In this document: positions 21,322 to 31,748 of the stretch, piece by piece
How positions within the stretch are numbered: the first letter of the stretch is position 1
Layout of the letters: every line of letters starts with the position of its first letter
Source: Nitzschia sp. DOCU1
Lineage: Eukaryota > Bacillariophyta > Bacillariophyceae > Bacillariales > Bacillariaceae
Assembly (NCBI GenBank): GCA_951394045.1
Contig: OX595985.1
Span: forward strand, 1,302,001 to 1,366,000
Reading direction: 5' to 3'
DNA length: 64,000 nt
The notes under the pieces: model-generated
Database searches by the model: none
Told to the model about the DNA's origin: nothing
Seen by the model: only the letters and a program-made list of their open reading frames with translations
Made by a program: the position numbers and the translations under genes

Positions 21322-21981
21322 GATTGTGATACAACTCGGTCTTTTGCTGTATTTGATGTCCAACTGTTCAAACTTTTATTACAACATGGTGTATCTGTTT
21401 TTGGCAAGGTAGTAACCACATCAAGCAGCAACCCACAAGGAGAGCCCCACTGCTCCCGCCCTACTGCCTCGCATACATGCGGTACGTACGTACGCCCATT
21501 GACACATCGTCTTTCCCACTCCCTTTGCCCGCGCTGGTGCAAATCGCGCGATTTCAATTCGTGTGAGTCCAATATTCATATGACGCGTCATGCATCGTAA
21601 TCACTGCCTGAAATGAAACCGGTAGCAGAAATAGCAGAGAAGACCGGGGACAATCCGACGAGTTGTTGCCCAAAATGCGGCACCAAGTACCTCTTCGAGC
21701 CGTCGATGATGTTAGCTTTGGAGTACTAGCTAGCTAGTAGAGTTTTACTTCTCTTGCAGTAGCAAGTGTCGTCGTAGCCCTCCTCCGGCGAAATGCACTA
21801 TCCGGAAGTGACGAATACTATTTGTAGCAAACAACAATGGTCTAGGCCATACTTTATCAAAAACGTGTAGCACGACAGCGAAAAGTCACAATGTTACTGT
21901 ACATTAGCTTGTTAAACGTCGAGATGCAATAAAATCTATTCTCTTCTTGCGAGGACGGTGTTCCATGAATAGCATCTTCTC
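21322..21981. other. Intergenic stretch with an AAATCGCGCGATTT palindrome
   Basis: No gene seen. A perfect 14-bp palindrome AAATCGCGCGATTT lies at 21541-21554, 220 bp upstream of the p24 start. It contains two overlapping E2F-like cores (TCGCGCGA). A run of GTACGTACGTACG precedes it near 21483, and a CTAGCTAGCTAG-like stretch lies near 21727. Confidence 0.4.
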
Positions 21982-23511
21982 TTAACTCATTGGGGTGGAC
22001 ATGGCCATGCACAAAAGAAGCCATCCTAGAACATACATTGGGTGACCGTAGCCAAAGGCAATGTCTCGCGGGTTCAATTCGCCATCTTGGATCCAATACT
22101 TTCCACGCTTCTTCTCCAAATTGTCCACGTGCTGCCCGAACAGGATCAAGAATACCCCCAACATGGCTGAGACCAAAGAGCCTTGGCCATCAACGCCAAT
22201 CGTTGTAAATAGAAATGCCATAAATGCATAGTAGATGTATATCCATCGTCGGTGGAGCGTCCAGTCGCGGTTCCAATACGCAGGCAAAACTCGGAGTCCA
22301 TAGATAATCCCAATAGAGATTCCAAGAATACATGCAATGAGCTTTTGAGCATTGAATCCACTGCCGAAAGGCATGAAAGCGCAGAGACCAAATAAGATCC
22401 AACCCGCGACGAGAAACCAGGGCGTTTCCAAGCAACTAGCAAAATACTCTGCAGAAAAATAAGTCATCTTCTGGGCTGCCTTTACGAATGTGCTTCCGTC
22501 TAGCCTGCAGATTCCACCCGCGTATGGAACAGGCTGCGAGCCCTGGTCGAAAGCGAAATCGAGCGCCAATAACGCTGGAATAATGATAAAAAACGCTGAT
22601 GCGAACGAAACCCAAGTACGATAGTTCAGGTAGATGGGAATGTAATAGCCGTTCTCGCCTTCATACGCCGTGGCATTTGTTCCCACCCAGAGCAGGAAGA
22701 AGCCCAGAATCAAGTTGAGGGCACCTAGATGTTGCGCTGAAACTTCTGGAGCTGGTTGGCCATCCAATTCCCATGTAACGCCCATCTTTCTGGATTCATG
22801 CAAAACATGGTAGGAAACCATCAAAAATAAAACTGCAAAAGAAGGAAGTGAGAATCCGAAACCCTTCCAATACTCGCCATCCGATTGGTCATACGCACCT
22901 CCAAGGAAGCAAAAGTACCACGGAGCGTCTGTTTGCCTGTCAAATATTCCGCCGATAACCAGCCAGAAAGCACCGAATAGAATCACGGATCCCGCCTTTT
23001 TCTTGAGTTCCACATCTCTTTCAATTGTGGCTCTTCGGAGTGGAACGGCGATCATCGCTGCAATTACGGGTAGAAAGAAAAGCCAACAGATGTTCCATCC
23101 AACGTAAAGGGCGACAATTTGTCCAGGCCTGAACAGGAAAGATACAGTCCAAACTGCAAGCCCCACAATCACGCCGATCTGCACAGGTAGGGCGCGCTCC
23201 AATTCTTCTCTTGGCACTTGGACAGTAGGAGTCTTCGCCTCCATGTCTCGATAGTCTTCAGTAGAAACGCTTATCGCGTCTCGGCTCTGATCTGGGTTTG
23301 TTACAAATTTCTTGTTCTTGCCGCTCTCGTCCACAAATTGGTAGTCTCCTTCCGCCGCGTTCTCAGCGGCTGCGGTGTGGTAGGCAGCGGTTCCTGCTTC
23401 ATCCCATTTTCGTTCGACAATCCAATAGGATGCGACTGTTACGAGAACTCCAGCCATCGACATGAACGCGCGGATCCCCAAGTAAATGACGAAATCTGGA
23501 GCATTGTACAT
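21982..23511 (-). CDS. Polytopic membrane protein of unknown function
   Basis: Single exon, 509 aa, with about 12 hydrophobic segments. One lies at the N terminus (YLGIRAFMSMAGVLVTVASY). A hydrophilic loop of about 75 aa, rich in Asp, Glu and Ala, follows. The remaining segments include IGVIVGLAVWTVSFLF, AGSVILFGAFWLVIGGIF and LVSAMLGVFLILFGQHV. The sequence between helices is short. Conserved-looking turns such as GGAYDQSDGEYWKGFGFSLP suggest a functional core, but no transporter signature is evident. I do not recognise the family. Confidence 0.75.
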   Translation of the reverse strand: MYNAPDFVIYLGIRAFMSMAGVLVTVASYWIVERKWDEAGTAAYHTAAAENAAEGDYQFVDESGKNKKFVTNPDQSRDAISVSTEDYRDMEAKTPTVQVPREELERALPVQIGVIVGLAVWTVSFLFRPGQIVALYVGWNICWLFFLPVIAAMIAVPLRRATIERDVELKKKAGSVILFGAFWLVIGGIFDRQTDAPWYFCFLGGAYDQSDGEYWKGFGFSLPSFAVLFLMVSYHVLHESRKMGVTWELDGQPAPEVSAQHLGALNLILGFFLLWVGTNATAYEGENGYYIPIYLNYRTWVSFASAFFIIIPALLALDFAFDQGSQPVPYAGGICRLDGSTFVKAAQKMTYFSAEYFASCLETPWFLVAGWILFGLCAFMPFGSGFNAQKLIACILGISIGIIYGLRVLPAYWNRDWTLHRRWIYIYYAFMAFLFTTIGVDGQGSLVSAMLGVFLILFGQHVDNLEKKRGKYWIQDGELNPRDIAFGYGHPMYVLGWLLLCMAMSTPMS

Positions 23512-24572
23512 GATGGCGATGTTTGTGGTAAAGGTTGCTCAAGAGTTTTGATTGAGGTTTGAATGATTTAAGACGCCGACCTGGATCAAGCAAAGGTGAT
23601 GCGTATGGGGCTGCTGTCTCTGGTGTATCTCTCGAGGTGCGTTTTGATGACTACTACTACCTGTTGTATGAGACAAGAATGACACGGGGGCATCATGCGA
23701 CGATGGTCGACTATGAAAGCCGTCGTCTCTTGCTTTTCCTTTCTTCGCGCACCGAATTTGTTATTTCACAACGATGTATTGTTTCATGTGGTTGGCTTCA
23801 TACCGTTTCCCGCCAAGAAGTGCTATGCCCTTTGGACGTACAACGGCATGCACATGTTTTATTAGTTACGATACTATGCCCATTGCTCTTTGAAATATCT
23901 CCCTCCAACGCGCATGCCCAACTTCCGAGGAAGGCGCCCCAAGAAAATGTAGGCCGCTCGACGCAAATAGATAGACGTCACACATTTTGACATGATGGAT
24001 TCATTCCAGTGCTCAATAATGTGAGCTAACAAATGCTAGTACGAAAGCTATGTTGTGTATGATATGATAGTCTTCTCAAACTACTGGTGGGCTGTCCCGT
24101 TTACTGGGCCGTGCTTGTAGAAATAGTGTAGTTTCGAGGGCAGGTCATGAAGTATCCTCCCGCCTCCTCATCCATGGTTTCGGCGTCATCACAATTTCCC
24201 AGTTGCTACTAGTAGTTGTTTACCGTAATGATCAGCCTAATTCTGAAGCCATTCTTGATGATACTTTTTACTTTTCCGCTGATGCTGGTGTGCTCCGTAA
24301 TAGAAAGAAAAGTAAGCCCCAACAAATAGACCTGGCGGTTTGTCGCAATGGCACTGCGCAAGTGATGGCAGTCGCATTGGTCGTTCGAATACACCTCAAT
24401 CATTTTTCGACGGACGAATCCTAGCCGCACGATCCTTACCGCGGAAGCAGTTTCGCGAGTGGCGACGATGATTGCGGACTTTGCTTCACCATCGACCACT
24501 CACGCAATGCATCTAGTCCTAGTAGGACGGTGATAACAACAAGGCTCTTGGCGCCATTACAAACCGGAAACA
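23512..24572. other. Divergent intergenic region, about 1.1 kb
   Basis: It lies between the outward-facing membrane-protein gene and the eIF2A gene. Open frames on both strands (for example 23559-23990 plus) are Cys/His/Arg-rich and look non-coding. No other feature found. Confidence 0.45.
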
Positions 24573-26504
24573 ATGAGCACTGAAAATCTACCCTATTGCC
24601 GGCTACTTTTCCGTTCCAAGGAGGGAGTGGAGCTCTTTTCGATTCCGTCGGAACGGGCCGACGAGGCGAGCATTTCCAAGCGAGAAAAACGGGAATTTCT
24701 TCTGAAGGGGGCAACGACATTTCAAGCACTCTCTCCAAATGGCTCAGCAGCATTCGTCCATCGCCCAGAAAAGGGTATCTTCAAGCTAGACCTTCTAGGC
24801 AGTGGAAATTCGACTGATGCCGAAACTCCCTTTCTGAAGGAATCGGCACGAGTGCAAATCATGGCCATCTCCCCTCAAGGAACTTATCTCTTGACATGGG
24901 AACGAGCAAAGGAAGGTGAAACTCCCAATATGAAAGTATGGAATGCGGCTACAGGAGACTTTATCATTGGATTTCGGCAGAAGGGTTTGAGTCGCGATTC
25001 GTGGCCATATGTGCAATGGACCAATGATGAAAAGTTTGCGTTTTTGCTGGGAACCAATGAAGTTCGCGTGTACCCAGGCACTTTTCCGCAAGGAGAAGAA
25101 ACCAGATTTGTAGACAAAATGAGAATCCCTGAGATTTCAAGCATGAGCGTGCCAAGCGCTGCGACAGGGGCTTTGAGGATCTTATTCACATCGTTTTGCC
25201 CCAAGGACAAAAACAAACCAGCTCGAGCGTCGCTTTACGAATATCCTTCCAAGGTTCCCGTTGCTTCCAATGCGACATATCCGCCTATTCTGACCAAGTC
25301 ATTGTTTCAGGCAGAAGAGATGAAAGTTTATTGGAGCCCCAAGGGAGACTCCGCATTGATTGCCCTGCAAACGACAGTTGATACGTCAGGAGAATCGTAC
25401 TATGGATCCACCTCGCTGTTTCTCATGACCCCACAAGAAAAGGATACCATCGCGGTCCCTCTTCCACAAGAAGGGCCCGTACTGGACGTCGCTTGGATGC
25501 CTAATCCAACCAAACCACCCACCTTCGCTGTGGTGGCAGGAAAGATGCCCTCGATGGCGTCTCTCCACAACGGCAGTGATGGGAAAGCCACGTTTTTGTT
25601 TGGCAACGCCCATCGCAACACAATTGCCTGGGCGCCTCATGGACGATTTGTTTGTTTGGCTGGCTTTGGTAACTTGGCGGGAGGAATGACTTTTTGGGAT
25701 CGCAATAAACTCAAAGCAATCCCACCGGCAAATCCTGTGACTGCGTCGTGTACAGTCGGCTACGGATGGTCCCCAGACTCAAGGTTGGTGGTCGTCTCGA
25801 CAACATCACCTCGAATGAATGTTGACAATGGTGTCCATGTCTACCGGTACAATGGTGACAAACTGGCAAACCTGCCATGGAACAATGACGATTACAAACC
25901 TGATCGGCTTCTCGAGGCAGCGTTCTTGCCCGCAGCAAGTTCAGTGTACCCTGACCGACCACAAAGTCCGACTTTGAAGGATGCGGCGCCATCAGCGGAG
26001 GCAGCTACTGCTGCGGTGGAAACCAAGCCAGTAGGTCGATACGTTCCGCCTTCAGCTAGAAACCGGGCAGGAGTTGGTGGGTCTAGTCTGGCCGAGAGAA
26101 TGCGAGCTGAAAAGGAGGGGAAGATGAAAGGAGCCCAAAAGGTCGCGGACAAACCCAAGGCAGTTGTTGGGGTCACTGGTAAAGTTGTGGTTGGCATGGC
26201 TCCGCCTGCCCAAGGGAAGAGCAAGTCAGCCTTACGCAGAGAAAAGGCCAAACAAAAGAAGGACGAGGAAGAGGCTCGAAAAGCCCTCGAGGAAAAGGTT
26301 TTGGCCGAATCGGCCACAACTCCCAGTGGCAGTGCTGAATCGGCTGCCGATCCAGAGAAGCGAGGACGGAAAATTAAGAAGATTTTGAAGCAAATAGAAG
26401 AGTTGAAGGCCAAGGATCCTTCATCTTTGAATGACGACCAAAAGAAAAAGATTGATTCAGAAGATGAACTGCTGAAGGAGCTAGCTAGCTTGGGAATCCA
26501 ATAG
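24573..26504 (+). CDS. EIF2A: Eukaryotic translation initiation factor 2A (eIF2A)
   Basis: Single exon, 643 aa, close to the family length. Residues 1-440 form a WD-type beta propeller with blades such as VQIMAISPQGTYLLTWERA, EMKVYWSPKGDSALIALQT and IAWAPHGRFVCLAGFGNLAG. The last is the family hallmark, followed by MTFWDRNKLKAI. A basic linker carries GRYVPPSARNRAG, the typical PPxAR box. The Lys/Glu-rich C-terminal helices (KSALRREKAKQKK, KIKKILKQIEELKAKDPSSL) complete the protein. eIF2A can deliver initiator tRNA in eIF2-independent initiation, including at non-AUG codons. The start ATG is preceded by GGAAACA. Confidence 0.93.
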   Translation: MSTENLPYCRLLFRSKEGVELFSIPSERADEASISKREKREFLLKGATTFQALSPNGSAAFVHRPEKGIFKLDLLGSGNSTDAETPFLKESARVQIMAISPQGTYLLTWERAKEGETPNMKVWNAATGDFIIGFRQKGLSRDSWPYVQWTNDEKFAFLLGTNEVRVYPGTFPQGEETRFVDKMRIPEISSMSVPSAATGALRILFTSFCPKDKNKPARASLYEYPSKVPVASNATYPPILTKSLFQAEEMKVYWSPKGDSALIALQTTVDTSGESYYGSTSLFLMTPQEKDTIAVPLPQEGPVLDVAWMPNPTKPPTFAVVAGKMPSMASLHNGSDGKATFLFGNAHRNTIAWAPHGRFVCLAGFGNLAGGMTFWDRNKLKAIPPANPVTASCTVGYGWSPDSRLVVVSTTSPRMNVDNGVHVYRYNGDKLANLPWNNDDYKPDRLLEAAFLPAASSVYPDRPQSPTLKDAAPSAEAATAAVETKPVGRYVPPSARNRAGVGGSSLAERMRAEKEGKMKGAQKVADKPKAVVGVTGKVVVGMAPPAQGKSKSALRREKAKQKKDEEEARKALEEKVLAESATTPSGSAESAADPEKRGRKIKKILKQIEELKAKDPSSLNDDQKKKIDSEDELLKELASLGIQ

Positions 26505-26539
26505 GAACCACTGTATCAAGCGAGAATTTGGTTTTATCG

Positions 26540-28720
26540 TTACTCAATGCCATCCAAAAGGGTGCCGAATTTGGAGCGATCCACGCGTTTGGCAGTGGCC
26601 TGTCGATCCTTTTCATACCAATAGTCTCTGTCCAAGAAGCGGCTGTACGAGCCCTCGTCCTGAGTGACATCGGCTCGAAGAGATTCTAGAAACTCTGCTT
26701 CGCTCTCCCATTGTTCCCAGTCGTCTTCTCTACCGCCTTGTAGTGCTTCGTTGGCTCTTTCCCTGGCAATTTGCCGCCGACTCTTTTCGGTGCGCAACTC
26801 GGCCGCCCTCTCGAAATCTCCCATCTTTTCAGCTTCGCGGATATAGTATTGCCGGCGGACTGATTCGTCAATCAAAGGCAGCAGCAACTTATCCAAGGGA
26901 TTGTCCTTGGAGGTTCTTACAACACGGGGCCTTGGGAGTCTACCAGCGAAGTTGCTCATTTCTAAAAGTGATTTGGCTTTGTCCTCGTTGCTCAAGGCAT
27001 CAAACTCTCCAAGTGACTTGATTGGATTATCCGTAGGAAACATTGACGTTGACGACGAAACTGGTTTGTCTTCGAAAATTTCATCGAAAAGCGACGTGGT
27101 GGTCCGAGGGATCGAAATTGGATTGATCAATTTGGCTGGTACATCTTTCTCCCCTTCGACTTGAAACTGCACGTCAGGATCAGCAGTCTTCCACATCGGT
27201 AATACTTCGATAATATTGCTAGAAGAACTGCGAAGATCCAAAGTAGGGTCTGCTAGTATCGCGGCTCGTCCAAAGATGTCCGATTCCACTTTCAGAGGGG
27301 CGTTGTATACTAGGGCGAGCGCAATTGCTTCGTCGCAATCGCATTCAACAATCATGGTCTCGCCAGCCTTGACTCCCTCGTTGCCAAACTCCTCCTCGTA
27401 GTCATTGTATTCAATACTTTCGCCTAACATCTCTACTGTCTTCGTGGGAGTGATTCTTTGCAACAAAATCGCGCCGCCGAGTGCTAGATTTCCCTTGAGA
27501 AGGCTCGTGTTCTCCAAAACGCAACCGACGACCATGGCATTCAGCTGGTCCTCGAGAATTTCCTTCAGAAGATCGTAAGGACTTGTGTAAGGTAAGAGCC
27601 CATCTTCAATATCCTTCTTTGAATCCAACCTTGGAGCGTAGCCCATTGCTCCACGGTAAGGTGCCTCATTCTTGCCGTCGTTCGTAGTCCAGGATGCGAT
27701 GCGTTCCATCGTTTCCCCAAACCGCGATGTTTCACTCTTGGGCTCTTCAATCACGCCAGCCAAGTCTGCTTTCGCCGACGCTATCTTATCTAGAAGCTTG
27801 ACCTGTTCTTGCTCAAGATTTCGAGATTCCTTGTTGCCTCCATCAATGCGGGCAATGGCAAGCTGAGATTCGATATCCGCGAGCTCCATCTGCAGTTCAC
27901 GGATTTGAAGTTGCAGTATACGAGTTGCCAAAGACTTTTGCGTCTCCTCCTGATCAAAGGTTGTGGGACTTTCGTTGGATTCTTCAATGTCCTCGTCGGC
28001 TTCTAGCATGTATTTGAGTCGTAACGCCATGTTCCCAATGGCGACACTCCTTCCTTGCCAGTCCTTTCCCATGAATCGATTGTAGGCGTCCCGCTTTCCG
28101 AGGTGGAATTTGGAATCAATGGGGTTCCCAGCCGCATCCCGGTTTCTTTGTTGCGGATCAATACTCCACTCACTCCAGGGCAAATTGTCGAAAAGTGCAT
28201 TATCTCGATTCACCAAAAGTGTGTTCAAGCCCAACAGCACGGATTTCGAGAGCTGTCGCCGAGCAGCTGCAAAAGACAGCAGCTTCAATTGTGCTTGTGA
28301 CGCCAAGGGGACAAATAATGCTGATGTACTGCGTAGGTTATCAACTGAAAGTTGCTCCTGGGTCAAAACCAGAGAAATCCTGTTGGAAGTGGCTTCCTTG
28401 GTTCGATTTGTCAACACAGGCAACCGCGCTTGGCCAGACAGATGAACCGGAAGTAGTGACGACGAAGAGTCTTCGGACGAAACACCAAACAGCGCATCTA
28501 TCAAAGCATTTCTTGTCTGGCTTTCTTGAATGGATTTCAATTCTCTCAAGTTGTCGTCCCAGCTGGACGACATTTGCAGTGCACTCTTGGAGCCTGAAAA
28601 TGTCTTCGAAAGAACAACAAAGGACAGCTGGCTGAACGATTCACCCTGCGGCAGCAGCAAACTGTAGAGTAGTGCAAGCATTATAGCGGCACAAGTACTT
28701 TCCGTCCTTGATAACATCAT
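26540..28720 (-). CDS. Plastid-targeted protein with bifunctional-nuclease (BFN/DUF151) and UVR domains
   Basis: Single exon, 726 aa. The N terminus is a hydrophobic signal ending near LLPQGESFSQLSF, which fits plastid import through the ER. The middle has a coiled coil (LQIRELQMELADIESQLAIA). A BFN-like domain lies at about 385-480 and ends CDEAIALALVYNAPLKVES, the DAIALALR-like motif of DUF151. A UVR motif follows at about 615-646 (REAEKMGDFERAAELRTEK), as in UvrB/UvrC and plant EXECUTER-type proteins. BFN+UVR proteins are known from plants and algae and are linked to nucleic-acid or stress functions. Nuclease activity was reported for some members, so activity here is only an inference. 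Confidence 0.72.
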   Translation of the reverse strand: MMLSRTESTCAAIMLALLYSLLLPQGESFSQLSFVVLSKTFSGSKSALQMSSSWDDNLRELKSIQESQTRNALIDALFGVSSEDSSSSLLPVHLSGQARLPVLTNRTKEATSNRISLVLTQEQLSVDNLRSTSALFVPLASQAQLKLLSFAAARRQLSKSVLLGLNTLLVNRDNALFDNLPWSEWSIDPQQRNRDAAGNPIDSKFHLGKRDAYNRFMGKDWQGRSVAIGNMALRLKYMLEADEDIEESNESPTTFDQEETQKSLATRILQLQIRELQMELADIESQLAIARIDGGNKESRNLEQEQVKLLDKIASAKADLAGVIEEPKSETSRFGETMERIASWTTNDGKNEAPYRGAMGYAPRLDSKKDIEDGLLPYTSPYDLLKEILEDQLNAMVVGCVLENTSLLKGNLALGGAILLQRITPTKTVEMLGESIEYNDYEEEFGNEGVKAGETMIVECDCDEAIALALVYNAPLKVESDIFGRAAILADPTLDLRSSSSNIIEVLPMWKTADPDVQFQVEGEKDVPAKLINPISIPRTTTSLFDEIFEDKPVSSSTSMFPTDNPIKSLGEFDALSNEDKAKSLLEMSNFAGRLPRPRVVRTSKDNPLDKLLLPLIDESVRRQYYIREAEKMGDFERAAELRTEKSRRQIARERANEALQGGREDDWEQWESEAEFLESLRADVTQDEGSYSRFLDRDYWYEKDRQATAKRVDRSKFGTLLDGIE

Positions 28721-28878
28721 TGTATATCGTAGAAGTGGCGGTTTTAGATTTTGTACCTCGTATTCGTATGATAGACCTGTTGACGATGAAAATGAGATTC
28801 CTTCCGTGCAAAAATGCTGGCAGCAGACCGGAGGAGGGATCTTTCGTCGACTGCGGTGCTCCGTGAATCCTGAATGCT

Positions 28879-28904
28879 ACGTCATCACCTGATCTGACTG
28901 ACGT
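28879..28904. promoter_or_regulatory. Paired ACGTCA / TGACGT elements
   Basis: ACGTCA at 28879-28884 and TGACGT at 28899-28904 lie in opposite orientation about 170 bp upstream of the BFN/UVR start codon. They are candidate bZIP sites, inferred from the motif only. Confidence 0.3.
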
Positions 28905-29255
28905 GGTGCTGAGCGCGCGCGGCGGCCCTCGTCTCAAGCCTCGCTGTCGCGCCATAAAACTGCAGCGCATTTGAAGCATGTTGAACTAACTCTCTTGAAC
29001 CATACATAATCGACTACGATACCGGTATCATAGTCTACATTCGTCTATGCATGTTTTCTCTATAGCAGCCTGCGATCTAGAGACGTCGACGTACCAAACA
29101 TCTTGTGCTCCTGGCTTGATCGCCGTGAGCAGTATGCGTGTCGTAGACTGCCGTAGGAGATATCTTGATACGGCATGGATTGGTGCTACCTGGCATTGCT
29201 GTGTACCGGGGAAACCAGTACGTGGTACGCCAAGAAGGTTGTATTCCTGCGACGC

Positions 29256-30251
29256 TCACTCCTGTAGTGCAGCTTCGTGATGTTTTGACTGTTCCTTTAC
29301 CTTCTCCATCATAACTTCAACTCTCTGTTCGACCCAATCGTAGAGCTCTCGATTCCTGTCGATTGCCTCATTGTGTTTCGGTCTCTTTCCTTCTCGAATT
29401 CCTTCAGCTACGCCTAGTAGACTGGACCACAGGCGTCCAAATACTGTTCGACTCACCCAATTGATCACCGAAACGGGAACACCACTAAGATGTGGATCGA
29501 CCCAGCACTTCATGCTAATCAGAATCAACTCTTCGCCTTCTGGGTACTTGTGCCTTGATTTGGCGAGTAAGGGATGATCCGGTGGACAACCACGAATAAG
29601 CATGCAACAGTCGAGGTCAATGGCCACGGCATCCGGTGAAGGTTCTGGGATATCTGGATTGTCCTCCGGCTTTTCGGTCAATACTTGAATAGCAACGGCC
29701 CCTTGATCCTCGATGACATCTACGGCAACGGCATGTTGCGTGCACTCCCTCATCTTGAACGGCCACGCCATACTCGCCTTGACCCGAATGATTTGATTGC
29801 CTCGGCCTTCCTCCTTAATTTTTTGACTTTCCTGAATGCCCATTCTGATGGGTTTCTTGAAAGACGGCATCCATGTGTCGTACAAGTCCGACTCGTTGAA
29901 GACTGAAATGATTGGAACCAGTAAACTGCTCTCAATGGCCGAGTCGATCCGGCATGTCAAGTGATTGTCCTCGGTATAGTGATAATATACAGTAAAATCT
30001 CTGTGCCCGTGCGTTTCGCTCTGCTTTGTCCAATCCGACCCTTCTTCGCTAGGAGGAACCAGCAAATCGTTCATTCCCCGTTCAATCATGTCGGCCCATC
30101 GAAGCATCCATTCATGTTTTGGCGTGAGCAAGCTCTTGTCTTGAACTTGACGCAAAAGTTTTGCCGAATCCAGCAACTTTTCGACAGCAAAGAATTCATC
30201 CGCTTTTTGAATCAGCGTAGCATCGTCCATGTCGTCGTTCGGGGCATCCAT
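29256..30251 (-). CDS. START-like lipid-binding domain protein
   Basis: Single exon, 331 aa from the ATG at 30251. An in-frame ATG 52 codons upstream would add a Cys/His/Ser-rich tract without protein-like character, so the shorter start is preferred. The N-terminal helices (DATLIQKADEFFAVEKLLDSAKLL) precede a domain with the START-like order: EDNHLTCRIDSAIESSLLVP, ESDLYDTWMPSF, IIRVKASMAWPFKMREC and a closing amphipathic helix (SGVPVSVINWVSRTVFGRLW). These match elements lining the lipid pocket of StAR-related domains. The protein has no signal peptide or membrane helix and is probably cytosolic. The ligand is unknown. Many paralogues of this type occur in diatoms as far as I know. Confidence 0.62.
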   Translation of the reverse strand: MDAPNDDMDDATLIQKADEFFAVEKLLDSAKLLRQVQDKSLLTPKHEWMLRWADMIERGMNDLLVPPSEEGSDWTKQSETHGHRDFTVYYHYTEDNHLTCRIDSAIESSLLVPIISVFNESDLYDTWMPSFKKPIRMGIQESQKIKEEGRGNQIIRVKASMAWPFKMRECTQHAVAVDVIEDQGAVAIQVLTEKPEDNPDIPEPSPDAVAIDLDCCMLIRGCPPDHPLLAKSRHKYPEGEELILISMKCWVDPHLSGVPVSVINWVSRTVFGRLWSSLLGVAEGIREGKRPKHNEAIDRNRELYDWVEQRVEVMMEKVKEQSKHHEAALQE

Positions 30252-30936
30252 TCTCAATTTGATGCTGCTTCCGCTTACTCTCTCGATAGCGAAACAACTG
30301 CAGGCGGGACAATGACAAGAGCTATGGGAGGGATGGAGGAGACAGGTGACATCGAGTGGGAGGGAGTGCAATGATACGAATGACAATGGGGCGTCCAAGT
30401 GAGTCAACTGTAGGTACGTTTACACTTAGGTATCACAGGTATGCTCGGCCTTTACAAATCGACTAACACGACAGGACTCAAAACGTCATTTACACTTTCA
30501 TGACCTGGTACAATACTAGTCCATAGCTCTGAACTAGTCAACGCTACTAGTAGACAGCCGCTCCTTCTCTGCTTATTATATATTCAGTAGGTAGGCTCGG
30601 CTTTGGCCAGAGATGGTCGCCGGCCGGCGGTACCGGCGACGGAAGAAGATGCATATACGTTCCAATCGCGAAAGGATAGGAAGAAATGTCGGAAAAGAGT
30701 CCTTTATAATTAAAAAAATCGTGATAGAACAACGTTGGCGAAAGTACCAGTGGTGGGGTGGGGCGCCTTGGCGGTGGAAGAAGACGTGTGGGGCGGGCGA
30801 TCGACGATGCTCGGTGGAAGTTTGCGCAGGTGAAAATTGCGCTGGTGGCTTGACCGTGAATGCAGCAGCGCACAAAATGGAAAGAAGGATCAAAAAACGG
30901 AAGCTAAGAGGACATTAGGACAATAACGAAATAAGA
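30252..30936. other. Intergenic stretch, about 0.7 kb
   Basis: No gene seen. A GC-rich inverted repeat (GTCGCCGG...CCGGCGAC, stem 8) lies at 30619-30643. Downstream is an A/G-rich tract. Confidence 0.4.
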
Positions 30937-31039
30937 ATGTCTCGCACATTTGCTAAGAAGGCCTGCAAAAAGGTATCGTCCCAGTTGCAGTTTGTTGCTG
31001 AAGAATTCTTCGCTGAAATGAGGGGGTTAGGAATTCGGG

Positions 31040-31734
31040 ATGAAGGGACTGAGCCTCGCAGCAAAGATATGGATGAGTAAGTTGAGAACTGTTGAAACTG
31101 AAAAAGCAAAAATGAAACTCACAATTCTACAGTCTTTGTATTGGAGAATAAGGACGGCGAATCTTGTGAGGTTATGTACATGGGGCTGCAGGGTCTGATT
31201 GAGACAGAGTTATTGAGTGCGGATGTATCGCTGAAAGGCGTTTTTGACTCGCATTATAGTCTGAACCAGGAGTTGTTTCCTGGTCGGTGGGACGATTTCA
31301 TCCTAGACGGGGATGTGGAGGAAACCCAGGATGCTCATGGAGCATGCACATTGCTGCTCCTCATATATGTCTCGTTGTGTAAACTAAATTCGAGAGGAGT
31401 GAAGACAGAAGTGTAAGTAACAGGGAAATAAGAAGAAGGCACGAGCAATGTATGATTCTAACTCATGATGAAACAGCCGCAAATTTTTTAGGTATTTAGT
31501 CCAGAAGCAAGAAAGAACCATGCTGCGCCACTTCGGATGGATTCTTCTTGGTAATGTGTCATCTACGGGTGGTGTTTGTAGGTTGCGCAGGCTGTGCGAC
31601 AGATCGAAGGAGACAATGCTGAATGAGATTTTTTTTGCAAAGAAGACGTCACCCAATTCGCAGAGGATCTCCGCAGCGCCACCCAAGAAAAACTGCAGGG
31701 CATTGCAGATATTGTCAGTCTTGATGATGCATAA
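31040..31734 (+). CDS. Hypothetical spliced protein (model uncertain)
   Basis: Not recognised. Coding-like segments in three frames join in phase through GT-AG introns of 56, 79 and 92 nt: exons 31040-31076, 31133-31412, 31492-31550 and 31643-31734. The product is 155 aa. Protein-like stretches are YMGLQGLIETELLSADVSLK, GRWDDFILDGDVEET and EDVTQFAEDLRSATQEKLQG. A further open stretch just upstream (30937-31080, start MSRTFAKKACKKV) also looks coding but ends in a frame that does not fit the first junction. The start may therefore be wrong, or the locus may be damaged. The short introns and absent relatives keep confidence low. Confidence 0.35.
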
Positions 31735-31748
31735 GCTCCTTGCCACAA

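Noticed and set aside
23559..23990. 143-codon plus-strand open frame
   Set aside because: Composition is Arg/His/Cys-rich with no ordered segments. It is probably promoter DNA between two genes.
30251..30407. Upstream start for the START-like gene
   Set aside because: The 52 extra codons encode a Cys/His/Ser-rich stretch without protein-like character, so the second ATG was preferred.
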